From Chrysomallon squamiferum (lineage: Eukaryota; Mollusca; Gastropoda; Neomphalida; Peltospiridae), in contig CM022670.1 of the NCBI GenBank assembly GCA_012295275.1, positions 27,872,881-27,933,880 of the forward strand: a stretch of DNA of 61,000 nt, written 5' to 3'. The notes under the pieces are model-generated. The model had not been told where the DNA came from. It was given only the letters and a program-made list of their open reading frames with translations, and searched no databases. The position numbers were made by a program, and so were the translations under genes. Below are positions 1-38,700 of the stretch, one piece after another (the stretch's first letter is position 1; each line of letters begins with the position of its first letter).

Positions 1-437
1 TGCCCTCACAACATCTCTATTAAACTACGCTGTGTTTTTCAAGGCTAAGAGGGGGGAGGAAAGTGTCTTAGATAAGCTGAACAAAATTGGAATATTCTTG
101 CAGTAAATATTGCTGAAAGAAGAACCAAGTATTTTTATTTACAGGCTTGGAACACTACTGATATTTTGACTTTGGATGTCAAGAAAATCTAAATAAATTA
201 TTTATTTGTCTGTTATAAGCTTGTTAAAATTTGTTTTCACTTTCAGTTTTAAAACAAAAATTATTTTTATGTGTTTTCTTTCTTTCTAGTCTTCTGTTAA
301 TATTCAACTATAAAGTATGGAATTTTTTTTCACTTCACATTCACAATCTATGTGATAAAAATGAGAACAAATGCACATTCTGTTCAACATGCACATTATA
401 AAATGTGGCATATCATAACTCGGTGACATTTAAATTA

Positions 438-625
438 TCAGGAATACTTTGACTTAAAGCAGACTAAATTGTCAGGAATACTTTGTCTTACATATTGTCA
501 AAATTATCTGAAGTATTTTGTCTTGTATATAGTTAAAATGATCAGGAATACTTTGTTATACAGCGATAACATTATAAGGAATACTTTGTGATATATATGG
601 CTGATGTTATAGTGAATACTTTAAC
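438..625. repeat. Degenerate tandem repeat, unit about 34 bp, about six copies
   Basis: The core TCAGGAATACTTTG or a close variant recurs near 438, 472, 509, 541, 573 and 608, a spacing of about 33-37 bases. Sequence between the cores has diverged strongly, so this is an old minisatellite. Confidence 0.6.
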
Positions 626-2420
626 AGTGAGAAATGTTAGCTGCAAGTGAACAGTAGCCTGTAACCTATATGTACACAAAGCTTGTGCAGAAGACTTAAA
701 TGGTAAAACATCTGGGTTGCATGTTTTCTGCAAACCTTTGACAACTGTGAGAACTTGCAGTGTCTGCTTCAACTTGGGTTATCCTTTGATAACCTTCTGT
801 TGCTGATGCTTGCTGAATGTTGATAGGACAGATTACGTCCAATATCATTTACAGACAGGTGGTGGGGTAAATGGTACATAGATAAAAATTTAGACAGAAT
901 AAGATACTTGATAAAGTTTGGCTAAAATGAAATCCAAATTTTATTATTTGTTGGAATCATTATTTTGTTTTGTGTGTGTTGTGTGCACATTTGTGCATGC
1001 CTATATTTAAAATCTAGGATAACAATTAAGAATTTTAAGCTAATTAAGACAAATGTAATAAATTAATAAAAACAAAACAAGGTTTCATAATTGTGAAAAC
1101 TTTATTAACAGAGTATAATGGTTTATTGTATTCACTAAATTTTATTTATAATAGACATAATACAGTTTAGTTAATTTTGATAGGCTTTAAACACGGAAAT
1201 GTATGTCCAGAGGTCAGAGCTATAAATTAATTTCCTCTGTAATATTGACTAATATGTTATTAATGAAAATAATATTTATATATGTATATCCTTTGTAACT
1301 GAAATTAGAAGCATATTAAATTATTCAAATTGGCCAAAGGTATATTTCACAGGTATAAATTAGTTTGATATATTATAAATGTTTTAAATAATATCAATTC
1401 AGCACCCATTAAAACAGCATTTGAAATCACATTTCATGTGATGCAGAACTGGTCAAAGGTTTGGTTTACATCATGGAGCCTATTTGGTAACATAATAACA
1501 TTTTGGCATATAAACATCCTGCCCAACAGATTACACATGCTTAAGGATCTGATCTCTTTTGTGAAGGAAATCTCAGAAAACCACAACAAATAACTAGTTA
1601 TAATAGTAGAGAGCTTTTCTGTATGAAAGCAGCTGTTCTGTGGGCTACCCAGTACTGCGTGTTTAATGCCATACAGAGGCTGGCAGGTTTGGGACATTTG
1701 GCCACATTAAATGTGATGGTACCAGCTTGGTAAACCTGGTTTGTTGTTCATCTCTACACTTGTGTTAATAAAGAAAAGGTTAGGAAAATATTCTCTTGGG
1801 AACTTCAACCCATCACTTTTTAGGCCATTCCTGCCACAGGTGGCACTCTGTACCCATTTTGCTGCACTTTTTAATCAGTTTGACATGTACTGTATATTTA
1901 GGTTTTCTGTTTGTGGCAGGCTTATTTTTTTTTGATGAGATTTAGTTTGCAATTATGACAAAAGTAGTTATGAAAGTGATAATTAATTATAGTAAATCCT
2001 TTGCAAATTGAGTCATTTATTAAAGATTTTATTTTTTTTTCCTTTTTAGTTTTATTTTTATTAATAAATGTAGGTCTGAGAAAATAACTCAAAAATGTAA
2101 ATGAAAAATAATAGAAATTCAATAAAAATATAAATACAAGAAAATCAAAATCAAGACTGGCTCGGTAAATGGTTATTTACAGCATTCTTAACCAGATCTA
2201 ATTGATTTTTATGACAAGGCAAAATACAGGACAGGTAGTTTGAATTTGATTACATTTGATTATTGAAATAATGATTTGTAACAGATTATTAAATATAAAT
2301 AAATAAAGTGTGAAGAAAATGGAGTGGAAAAAAATCCCTAATTATGATGGTTAATATTCCGAGTTCACAGAATATAAGATAAAAACTTTATTGTATGTAA
2401 ATACTTCAAATGGAACAAGC

Positions 2421-2442
2421 AAAAAAAAAAAAAAAAAAAAAA
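2421..2442. repeat. Poly(A) tract
   Basis: A run of about 22 A, possibly the tail of an old retroelement. No element body is recognisable next to it. Confidence 0.8.
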
Positions 2443-2593
2443 TAAAATTATTACTGTCTGTAAAGAAAATAATAAAGATTCTATTTCAGTTTATGTAGTA
2501 AAAAGTTCTCAGTATGTCCTTAGACTCTAAGAAAATGATTCAATCTTTCAGATGATCTGATGAATCATAGTGTTTTGGCACATTACAGAATCT

Positions 2594-2709
2594 TTAATTT
2601 TCCTCAATAGACTCATCTTGAGCTACTTCAATGTTGAGGATGTACCTGGTTTGTGTAATGAGGTACAGAGTACTGTCATCACTAATCATCACAACTGTGA
2701 GTGCTGGTA
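2594..2709 (-). CDS. Candidate last exon of an unrecognised minus-strand gene
   Basis: On the minus strand a good acceptor (pyrimidine-rich, ending TTTCAG) is followed by 38 codons and a TAA stop at 2594-2596. The translation is of mixed, ordinary composition (contains ALTVVMISDDSTLYLITQT and ends QDESIEEN), unlike the low-complexity products around it. The same frame stays open upstream to about 2795 without a stop, so the exon may be longer or the acceptor may be intronic. No partner exons were found. I do not recognise the protein. It may be a gene nested in the Lar intron or a decayed fragment. Confidence 0.3.
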
Positions 2710-3671
2710 CTGAAACCAAGCAAGACAGCCATGTGTAGTTCTTCTCTTGGCCTAATTGGCTCCTTATGTTGGATGCTTGAGGATATATTATTATGATAAT
2801 TACATGTATTTAGTAAACATAATCTTTAATTTGCCCTATTTTTTATTTTTATTTTTTTTAAAGAAGGAAAAGAAGCTTTCTAGACTTTTAAAAGAAAATA
2901 TGCATGCTGTACAAGTGGATAATGTTTTTGTTGTGATGTCTGTCTCTGTCTGTCAGTCTTTCTGTCTATCTTTCTGTCTTTCACTCTCTCTCCCTTTTCC
3001 TCTGATTTGTGTATGTTATGAACTTTACACATACACATTTTTATTACATCAAAAACAACTTCCATTTTCCATAAACAAAAATTATCCCACCAAATTTAGT
3101 TTTTCATGGATGCCTTGTACAGAAACATGACTGTCAACACATCTACAAAGAAGAAAAATTAAAAATATTACAAGAATAGTAATTCAGTATCATGTGTCAG
3201 AAAAGTAACACAGGTTTTTAAAAAAAATCTTCCAGATGTACAGACAGACATGCATTTTGCATCAGGGTTAACAGAACTGTACCACCTAGTGAGAAACTTC
3301 CTTTATGATTGACACCAGAAATATTGTCTGACAGAAAATGTTTGTCGTATTTACTTTTCTTTACATAACTGGCATTTTTCTATAATGGCTTCAGTGTGTG
3401 AAGAAGGACTGCCTATATATTGGCAATAATAATTCATAGCTTAGCTGAAACAGATATATGTTTATGAGTATCAGGATTTTAGAAAATACTATTGTCAATT
3501 TTAATTAAAAATGTTAGAGGTTTTTTATACCACATGAACTTTATTAATATTAGTTTTTACTTTTGTTTGGTTTGGATTTATTTATTTATCATGTTATATT
3601 TTTAGTTTATTATTATTATTATTTTATTTTAATTTATTTTTAATAATTTAAAAATAACCAGGTTGGGGGAT

Positions 3672-3673
<2 letters not shown>

Positions 3674-3732
<59 letters not shown>
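3674..3732. repeat. (TAA)n microsatellite
   Basis: About 19 uninterrupted TAA/AAT triplets in non-coding DNA. Confidence 0.95.
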
Positions 3733-3733
<1 letters not shown>

Positions 3734-4474
3734 TAATTGTTATAATCATTGCATATTTGCCATAATTTATGTACTCAAAAATAACACTTTTTTTTAACAC
3801 TGTCTATGTGGGTGTTTCACTAAAATCTGAAACTTAACATTGCTTTGTCATATTTCACATAACTGTGTTGGCCATATGTTCTCAAATTTGTTAGACTGAA
3901 GTTTCTTAAAACAGCTGTTTATTTTCAAAATGTCTTTTTTCCCACCTTCTCATCCTCCTTCTTTTAAACACACTTTTCTTTGTCTTTTTTTTATTTTTTT
4001 TATTTCGACTTGGTTATTTACCATAGATGCCTCCCAAATAAGTCGAAGCTTCCTGTGAGTTATGTTACAAAGAGTGGAGAGATTTACTTGTTGTTGTGTT
4101 GATAGACAACTATTGATGTTACGCTGTGTTTCTCATCCAGTTTTACTGGCTTCCTTATCTAGTTTCACCAACGTACAACTTGCTTTCATTGGGCTTTTAT
4201 GTCTTCACCTGACATTCTCTTAAACTGTTCACTGACTGAAATTTCCAGCACTGTAAATCAGACTTTTTCTTTATTTCAACAGTTTATTAGGGTTTTTTGA
4301 GGCTGAAAATGTTTGTTCTTTTTTTCATTATTATTTTAATGCTCTGTTTTTATCTATCTGTTTATCTATATTTATGTATAGGGTTTATATATTATAAAAG
4401 TATAACTCACATCAGATAAAAACATTTGTTCTCTTTTATTTATTATTCCTTTCTTTTCCTTCTTTCTTTTTTCT

Positions 4475-4503
4475 TTCTTTTTTTTTTTTTTTTTTCTATT
4501 CTA

Positions 4504-4538
<35 letters not shown>

Positions 4539-4540
4539 TT
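4475..4540. repeat. Poly(T) followed by (TTA)n microsatellite
   Basis: A T-rich run passes into about 11 ATT triplets. Non-coding. Confidence 0.9.
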
Positions 4541-6299
4541 TTTATTTACTGCTCACAAAACATTTTACATAATGTTAATTTCAAATCGGTTGTTCCTAGT
4601 GAAGGAAATCAAATCTTAACTTTCTTTTTTTCTTTTTATATTTAGACTGGAATTCTCCAACTTTCACTTTGATGGAATGTTACTTCTATGCATGGCATTA
4701 TTTTTAGTATCCATCTTATCCAGATATGTTGTTTATGTGATGGAAGTGATAGATATAATGAATGTGGAAATGTTCCACATCTCTGAACATTGTCACAAAG
4801 TGAGAACACCCAGTGTCTGGTAGCTATCCAAACATGCTTTGATGTGGTGTGGTTACAGTTTTGTAGAGAATATTGCCTACAATTTGGCTATCCACTGGCG
4901 CCAATTATTTCAGCGCCTCAAACTTTTATCTTGAGTGATCTGATTTACTGTAAAACAGTTGTAGTATATATTTTTTTCTTCTTTGTGTTTGCTCACGTAT
5001 GTGATACAGTGCCATTTGATTACATGCATCTTCAGTCTTTTGGACTTTATCCAGGTTATAAGCTCTAAGTAAAATGATGTAATCAGAAACATTTCTGCAT
5101 AAACCTTCCTGATGCAAGGTGAAGCATTCTGTTGCTCAGATTTTATAAACAGAATACTAATCATAATCATAATTATAATCATAATCAGTCATAATTATGA
5201 TGATGATGACAATGATAATAAAATATAATTTAATTGATTTTTTTATATATTTTTTTTATTTTATTTGTTCATAGATATAAACAACAGGTATATTTAATAG
5301 TTATAAAAAGATGGTGATTACAACTAAGTTGTATAATAATAATTTCATTTCTTCTGAATTTCTGTTACTAGCTAAAATATCTTAAATACATTTAGTTTGG
5401 ATTCTTTTTATCTTCTTGTATTTTCTGGAAAAGGTAAACTGCTGTAATTTTTAAAAAAGATTTTTAAATGAACTGTGAATAACATGTATATTTAACTGTT
5501 AGCTGTGTGATATAGTTAGGAGAAGAAACAACATGTTTATTTTATCTCCCATGTAACATTTCATTACCATGGAAGTGAAATTTGATTTAGTCGAAGAAAC
5601 ATATCTTTTCAGATCATGCCAACTGTATATGAGGCAAAATTGTATCTCTTCTGCAGATGTCAAAAATAATTTTATATCATTCCCTAGCAGACACAAAAAG
5701 CTGATAAACTTTCAGAAATTATAGCAATAATTTTCAGAACAAATTTGCAGATAAGTTCTAAATCTTAGAAACTTCATTTTATCAGTAGACAAACTGGAAC
5801 CCTTTAATATACATGTCTGAAACTTTGTTCTGCCATTTATGTTACTTTGTTCAGATATGTTTGTTTAGTTTTTATCACTGTTGTGAGCTGTTAAGTAAGA
5901 AAAACAATCTTATTAATACCCATCCTATCCCAGAATTTACTGTGAAAGATGTTTCAAATAAGAATCTATGGAATAGGGTCATGACATTCACTTAGAAATA
6001 TAATGTAATACTGACATAATTTTATGTTTTTAACTTTGGTTTAGTGAAGTTTTTATTTTGCCTTTGGCTTTCTTCTTCAGCTGATGTTTAATCTCAAACT
6101 ATGGATTCTTGTTAAGCTGGATGATACCACATGATCTAAATGTTATTATTGTCTTGAAAGCCTGTGTTATTGAGTGACAGCATAGAAGAAAGGATATACA
6201 GTAATTCTTGTAATAATGGAAATCTTTATCATCAATACTGTATTGTCTTTTAAACACTTGCAAAATAAAACATTTATTAAAGTGTCCAGTTATCTCCTT

Positions 6300-6570
6300 G
6301 TTGCAATTAATTAAAAGCAAAGAGAGACAGAATATATGACAAGATATGTAGATAGTATACTTCCCTACATCAAATATTTGTCAAGTAAAGACTTGTTATT
6401 TGAATGGTTATCATTCCAGTGTCATATTAATTATAAAATAAAGAAAGGGATACAGAATATTTCTTAAGATATATGGACAGTTACCTTCACTATACAATCT
6501 GTCATATATGTGTAAGACAAAACTGAGGTGGGCTATCATATCTTGTGTCAGAATTAATTATAAAACAAAT
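6300..6570. repeat. Imperfect tandem duplication, period about 125 bp
   Basis: Three segments each begin near AATTAATTA followed by an A-rich block. The first two continue with GACAGAATAT or ATACAGAATAT and AAGATAT. Similarity is visible by eye but the copies are strongly diverged. Confidence 0.4.
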
Positions 6571-8503
6571 CATTGTAACTGTCAGTTTTTATCACCTGTT
6601 TCAAGCATCAGTGGAAAGGACAATTAGATGTTGTATTTAAACTGGTTAAACGTTCTTTCATCTGTAATACCAGAATGATTGTGAATAATGGATACAAAGA
6701 CCAGCAAATACCTTGGTACCCTTTAAGTATTGTCAATCTCAATAACCAGAAGACAAACCATGTCTTTGAAGTGGGTGTGAGAATATAATGTGTAAAAGCT
6801 TGGAAACAGTTGCACATGTTTCCTTTGTAAAGTATATCAGACAAAAAATAATTTTGGTTCGGCCTGATTTCATCTTAGTATGGGTGTATAGATGTGCATA
6901 TGATATACTATGGCTAAATTGTTGTTTTTCTGGGGGGGTTTAGAAATAGGATACTTCATAAGTAAGATTTAATTAGAGGAAATAAAATTACAAATAAAAA
7001 CTATTTTTTTAAATTTACTGTTTTATGAAGCACAGCTTATCATGTAAACCAGCTTATGATGTATGAAGTTCAAAGGAAAATAGAAATGAAAAATCCATTA
7101 GGATTGATAGAATACTGATCTATCAATACTAGCTTAACACACCAGAGCTATTATTAACCAAATGCTTTAAAATATTCACCATTGTAGTTTTGGTTAATGG
7201 ATTTGTTTGACATTTTCCTGCATGTTTTTCCTATCTGGGTATATTTATATTTACTGTTACGAGAGAAATCAGATTTCCATTAACATTTTTTTTTTTTTTT
7301 TTTTTGTACTATGTTGGACTGTTTTCCAGCCACAGAGTATGTGTGTTCTACTTGTTTATCTTCTAGAAAGTACTGTTAGCAAAAGGCGAAAAACAAATAA
7401 TATGCTACTCTGATCCTTGTATTTCAAAATGAGCTTTGATTTTTATTGGTTGCATTTATACCTTTTATTGTTCTGCACATCACAAATTTGGTATTGGTAA
7501 CATAGAGCATGTTTTTTGTATTTGACAAAATATCTGGCTATGCAGTACATGAAATTCTAAGCAAATTAATAGAAGAATTTGTTGAACTGTTTTTAGAACT
7601 AAACTGCATTTTTAAAAATAAAAATAGCTTGAATTATATTTCACTTAGTTTTTCTTTACCTTGTTAGTAATGAAAAAAATACTTTACCTTCTTAGGTTAA
7701 AAAAGGAAAGACAATTAGAGTGGATATAAAAAAATAATAATAATTACAGCAAAATGAATGAATGAATGAATAAATAAATAAAGCAAAAATAAAAACAAAA
7801 TGTAGAAAAAAAGAGAGAAAAAAAGGGGATATCCACAAACCAGGATGATAACAGTTGAAGTCTAAGACAGGAATGAAATATCAGAGTTGAATTTATGGTG
7901 TTTTTTGTTGATGTTGTATGTACTGATAACTTTGTGGAAAGAAACACTTGACTTATCTCATTCTCAGCTCTGTAAATCAGAATTAATATCTAACAGGTTG
8001 AGATTGTGATAAACACTTTTAAAATTAGTGTCATTCTTTAACAGCTTCCTTCTGAAGACATTAGCAGATTTACACTGGGAGGTTCAGGTGCTATCCTTGA
8101 AAAATGTTTTCTTTCTGTAACCATTAATAGCAGCCTGACACTGCAGCACTTTTTATCAGCTCTCTGATGTCTACTGGATGAGACAAGTGTAAACAAAATG
8201 AAGTACTGTTTTGTCAGAAGAAAATTGTTTTCTTAAGTAGAATGAACAAGTGGACAAACTAACAGTGCCAATAAAAAGATATAGTACTGTATGTGTGGCA
8301 TGCTTCTCTCCACTTAGACAGTTTTGACTTTTATGAATGTTGTGTTTTCCTACTATGATTCTATTATGGCTGTAACATTATTTACTGTAAAAATAAACTA
8401 TTTTCCCCACCCTAGCCATCCAGTGTATATTTATTTTCATTCAGATATTTTTTTTTCAACAAGCAGACAAACTAACCGTGCCAGTAAAATGATATAATAC
8501 AGT

Positions 8504-8506
<3 letters not shown>

Positions 8507-8556
<50 letters not shown>
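8507..8556. repeat. (GT)n microsatellite
   Basis: About 24 uninterrupted GT dinucleotides. Confidence 0.95.
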
Positions 8557-8558
<2 letters not shown>

Positions 8559-9492
8559 TGTTTGTGGTTGTGTGTTATACTTCTGGATTACAACTTGATT
8601 GGACTTGTCAGGTAAACCTCATATTTTTCCAGTAACATTGTCCTTATCTTTGAAACAAAAATGTTCCCTGCTAAGGATCCTGACAAATAGAATATGAATA
8701 TTATAAATGTTTATAATTATTTTTAAATACTGGTCTGTATTTATACACCTATTTTGATGTACATAAAATCAGTTTAAGATACTTTTTATTTTAGTAGTAT
8801 ATGATTACACAGAAATATATTTTGTGGATAAAAGAAATTATACAAAAATACACTTTCTACATTTACAAAGTTTTCTATATTAATGTCTGCAATATGGCTG
8901 GTATAGTTTATTTTAGTTGTGGATTGTGTTTCATCTGCTTGAGATAACCATACTAACTAATAATCCCATATTTCTTAGAATCATTGCATGTAGTTTTTTT
9001 TTGTCATCAAATAATAAAGAAACAAATAATAATAATGATTAACAGTTATGGATTAGTATATAATAGGATTATTGTTTGTTTTTATGTCCTTAATTTTATC
9101 ATAACGTTTGATTTTATTCTGATACTTCAGTTCAGAATTTACATTTGTAATATTTAGTTGTTTTTGGAAACTCACTTTCAGTGTTTACTTATGTAATAAA
9201 AAATCTCTATGATAATGAATTAATTTTTATCAAATTAAACTTAATGTTTAGATTAATTATCTTCTCATCAGTGACACACTGATTGTAATTAAAGTAATAA
9301 TAATAAACATTTTCAACTTTAAATATTAAATTAAGAAAAACCTTTTTGTTTAGTACATGATAAAAGATATTCATCTTTTGCATGTTTGTATGTTGATGTG
9401 TTGATTTTTGTTTAGTATGTGTTTATTTTTAATAACATTATTTTTAAATTCAGGCACTAAGTTTGTAATGAAAAATAATTGTTTAATTTTTA

Positions 9493-9519
9493 ATTTTTTT
9501 TTTTTTTTTTTTTTTTTTG
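9493..9519. repeat. Poly(T) tract
   Basis: An uninterrupted T run of about 26 bases, non-coding. Confidence 0.9.
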
Positions 9520-9884
9520 ACCACATGAAAAGCAGCTGAGGAATGTTAACATTTTAGAATTATTTTCTGTAAAAATATATTAATGTTAAATATTGTATTT
9601 TTGTTGAATATGCTTTAACTATTTTATTGTTTAAAAATATGGTTTATGGTGTCTTTGAATGTTTTTTGTGTGGTTCTGAAATTAAAAAAAGATTAAGTAA
9701 ATTATCATTTTTTGTGTGTATGTTTATTATTTCATTATTTGGACATGATTTATAATCAGAATAATATTTCTGTATTATTTTACTTTAATTACATGAATGT
9801 TAATTAAGTAAATAAACTCAGAAATGCATGTATATTGTACTGACTAATTTGACATTGTTTCATTTTTGTCTGGTAATGTTTCCA

Positions 9885-9916
<32 letters not shown>

Positions 9917-10033
9917 GTTATTGTTATAAATATTGGTGTGTTGAGGCTAGAAGAGAAATAATTTTAAGTAGAAATAATAATAATAATTTAATAAAATATC
10001 TGAATATTCATCATTGTTTATGTCTGTTTTTAG

Positions 10034-35734
<25,701 letters not shown>

Positions 35735-38700
35735 AGTGACCACAGTGAGTCACAGCACTTGACTGAACTCTACAATTCATTGTGCTAGTGTTGGTTAACA
35801 AACGACACAGAGCTGGTTGAGAGCCTGACTGGATTAATTCTTCTATTTACAACCAATTTTTAATCTCTCTTTTATTTCATATTTCATTTGGGATTTTATT
35901 TTTTTGCCAACAACACATTTCACAACATGGGACTAAAAAGATCATGCTGTCAGCTAAACTTTCACTCATTCAGCGATGAATCTTATAATTTATTTTTACT
36001 TTTTTCTGTACCTATTCCATCTGGAATGGTGTTTGTCACAAAAACATTTAAAAAAAGAACAAAGGAAGGAGGAAACTGGTTGCCATGGTGACTGATGGCA
36101 CTTGACACAAGGCTGCTTCCAGATATCATCTAGCTGTTGCCACTGGAGTGTCCAAATACCCTTCCACACGACCAAATAACACATTATAATCATCACCAAC
36201 AACTGTGATCCTGTGACTAACTCAGAACATCATCATCAGCAACAACAACAGAAACAAAAATAAATTTGCTTGCCTGTGCTGTGAGCAGAAATAATTATTA
36301 GCGTGGTGATTTTTAAAAAATTATTATTACAACTTTTACGTTTACCTTGTGCATTGTTCTCTGTGGTGCTCTGTGTTGGCTCCCAAGTATCTTGTTTGTT
36401 TTTACTAGTGATGAAGAACACCAAGCAATAGATGTAATTCTGTGGTCATCGTCGTTAGTTCCATAATACTAGAAAACCAAGTGTGGCGACGTACAGCAGC
36501 GCCGTTGTCATGGAAACAAATTCTGCTCGTGCAATGATCATAAAAGAGGCGTCTATATAATGTGCTGATGATCCTCATAAAGTGAACTAATTATCAAACT
36601 GGTGTAATTAGACAACATTCTGTAATATAGACTGTTTATCATTCATGTTGTATTTCATGTGGCAATATATATATATATATTATTTTTCTTTTCTAATTTT
36701 TACAGTGTGTTGTATATTGACAAGTACTGTACATATATTTTCATTGTTATTTCAACAGAGAACATTTTTGTTTAAAAAATTTTATTATTTTATTTTTGAA
36801 CGTTTTAAGACTTCTTTTTTTTTTCTTTTTCATATTATTTTTTACATTTTACTTTATATTTATTTATTTTGTTTGCTATAGAAATGATGGTTTACATCAA
36901 TTTGATTAAATCAAGAAAGTTAATCAAAAAAAAATTTAAAAACTGCATTATATTTAAAACATACCAAAATGAATTCATGTTTGATGTTTTATTAATGTTG
37001 AGGTAATCATTGTTTGTCAAATGAGCATTTTTAGTCGGTTCACAATTCTGACTAAACTGGTTGTGCGAATGTTGTGAATTTATTACTAGTCATGGGCTCT
37101 TCATCACATTAGAATAATAACAACATAAATATTAAATATTCTATTAATACTTCATGCAAGTTTCATTTTATATTTTAAAAGAAAAGTAACATTTTAAAAA
37201 ATATATGAAAAATAATGATATGTATTGAATTTCATTTCCTTCTGCATGTTAGAAATAATAATTCTTATACAGTTTTAATAATAAGCTGATCAAGTAAGAT
37301 TGGAGATATATCAGTATTAAATTACAGGAGAGAAAAGCTGCATATCTGTATTATATGACAGTGTGCAGTCAAACAAATCTGAGTGTGTGTTTAAAAGTCA
37401 GAAGAAAGTCTGTCAGTGGAACAAATGCCAGATGGACTGTCTTCTAGCTGGCAAAATGGCAAAATGAAGTTGAAAGTCTGAAAGATAATTGTTCTATGAT
37501 ATTCAAAGCTTGTTAACTGACTATAGAAAGTCTGTCATGTCTGTATGTTAAATGACCATGGATTTTAAAGACATATGAATGCCAGATATTGCCTTGTAGT
37601 TGAAGGTAAAAATGTATATGCCAAGTTTGAAATATGACTCCTATTTGACACTGAAATGTCCATCAAAGTCTGTATATCTGTTAACTGACTTGAGAAAGTC
37701 TGTCAAGTTCCCATTTCTCTTAACAACAGACAAAAATCTATTCATTGAGTAAGAAACAGATGAAATATCTTATTGATAAAGTTAATAGCAAATCTGAGGT
37801 GAAAGTTTACTGCAGATTACAAGGTAATCAAACAAATAAAGATGCCCATGAATTAGAATGAATTCACAATATTTCATTTTACTCAACACCTGTTGGCCTT
37901 TTGCTGTAACATCATAATTAGCCTGCCGCTGGTAGAGGCACCACCCATCTCATTAACATAAGTTATGTAGGACTATTTTAGGTGGGGTAGGGTACTGAAA
38001 TCTAAATAGTCTTTAAAAATGAAATAAATCAAAAAAAGAAAAAATGTATATAAAGAGTAATGAAACTAGTAGATAAAAATAACTTAAAGGATAGAATCAA
38101 TTCTGATGTTGCTAAGGTGGTTGTTGATTGACAGGTGGGTGGAGCCAGTGATAGGTTAATTAATAAGCAAATGTAATGGTAATTTCTGACTGAATGAAAG
38201 AATGGTGGGTGTGCTATGGAGATTTCTGTTAAGATGCACATATTGAAAAGACAGACACTTTTTTTTTAAATATTTGAAGAACATTTTAACCAGTTGGTCA
38301 GTTTGTTAAACTACTGTTTGTTATGTTTGTATTACTTCCAGAATCAGGTGTTAATAATTAATAATAATAATAATAATAATATTAATAATCATGAGCATGT
38401 TGAAATTATCAGTCATTCATTTCATGTTTTTAATTTGTGACAGCGTTTGAGGGCATTTGTTTAGTTTGATTTAAAACATGTAAATCCAATGTGTGATTTC
38501 ACTGAAGTAGGTTTTTGATGACACTTTTTGTATTAGGTTACATTGCCTGCTTACAATTCGACAACCTCAAAGAAAATAGAGAAGCATAATTCAGAATAGA
38601 CAATTTTACAGTTCGTTTTTAAGAGTTTCAAGAACTCGACATGGTCTAGTCTCCAGCTAAAAGCTGCGTGTGTGTTGTAGAATTTACACTTAAAAAAGTC

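Larger units (their letters stand above)
1..10033. other. Non-coding stretch left of the first Lar exon, probably intron
   Basis: No plus-strand exon could be recognised here. The first clear exon at 10034 begins in the middle of a protein (second FN3 repeat, phase 1), so an intron of more than 10 kb is the simplest reading. The stretch holds poly(A), poly(T), (TAA)n, (TTA)n and (GT)n tracts, two degenerate repeat clusters and one minus-strand exon candidate near 2.6 kb. The open frames seen here are AT-rich and lack splice context or codon character. Confidence 0.6.

Noticed and set aside
3235-3335. Minus-strand open block (SLGGTVLLTLMQNACLSV)
   Set aside because: No usable donor and no link in phase to the exon candidate at 2594.
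8044-8166. Acceptor followed by an open frame of about 40 codons (LPSEDISRFTLGG...)
   Set aside because: The opposite strand is equally open and no partner exon or family was seen.
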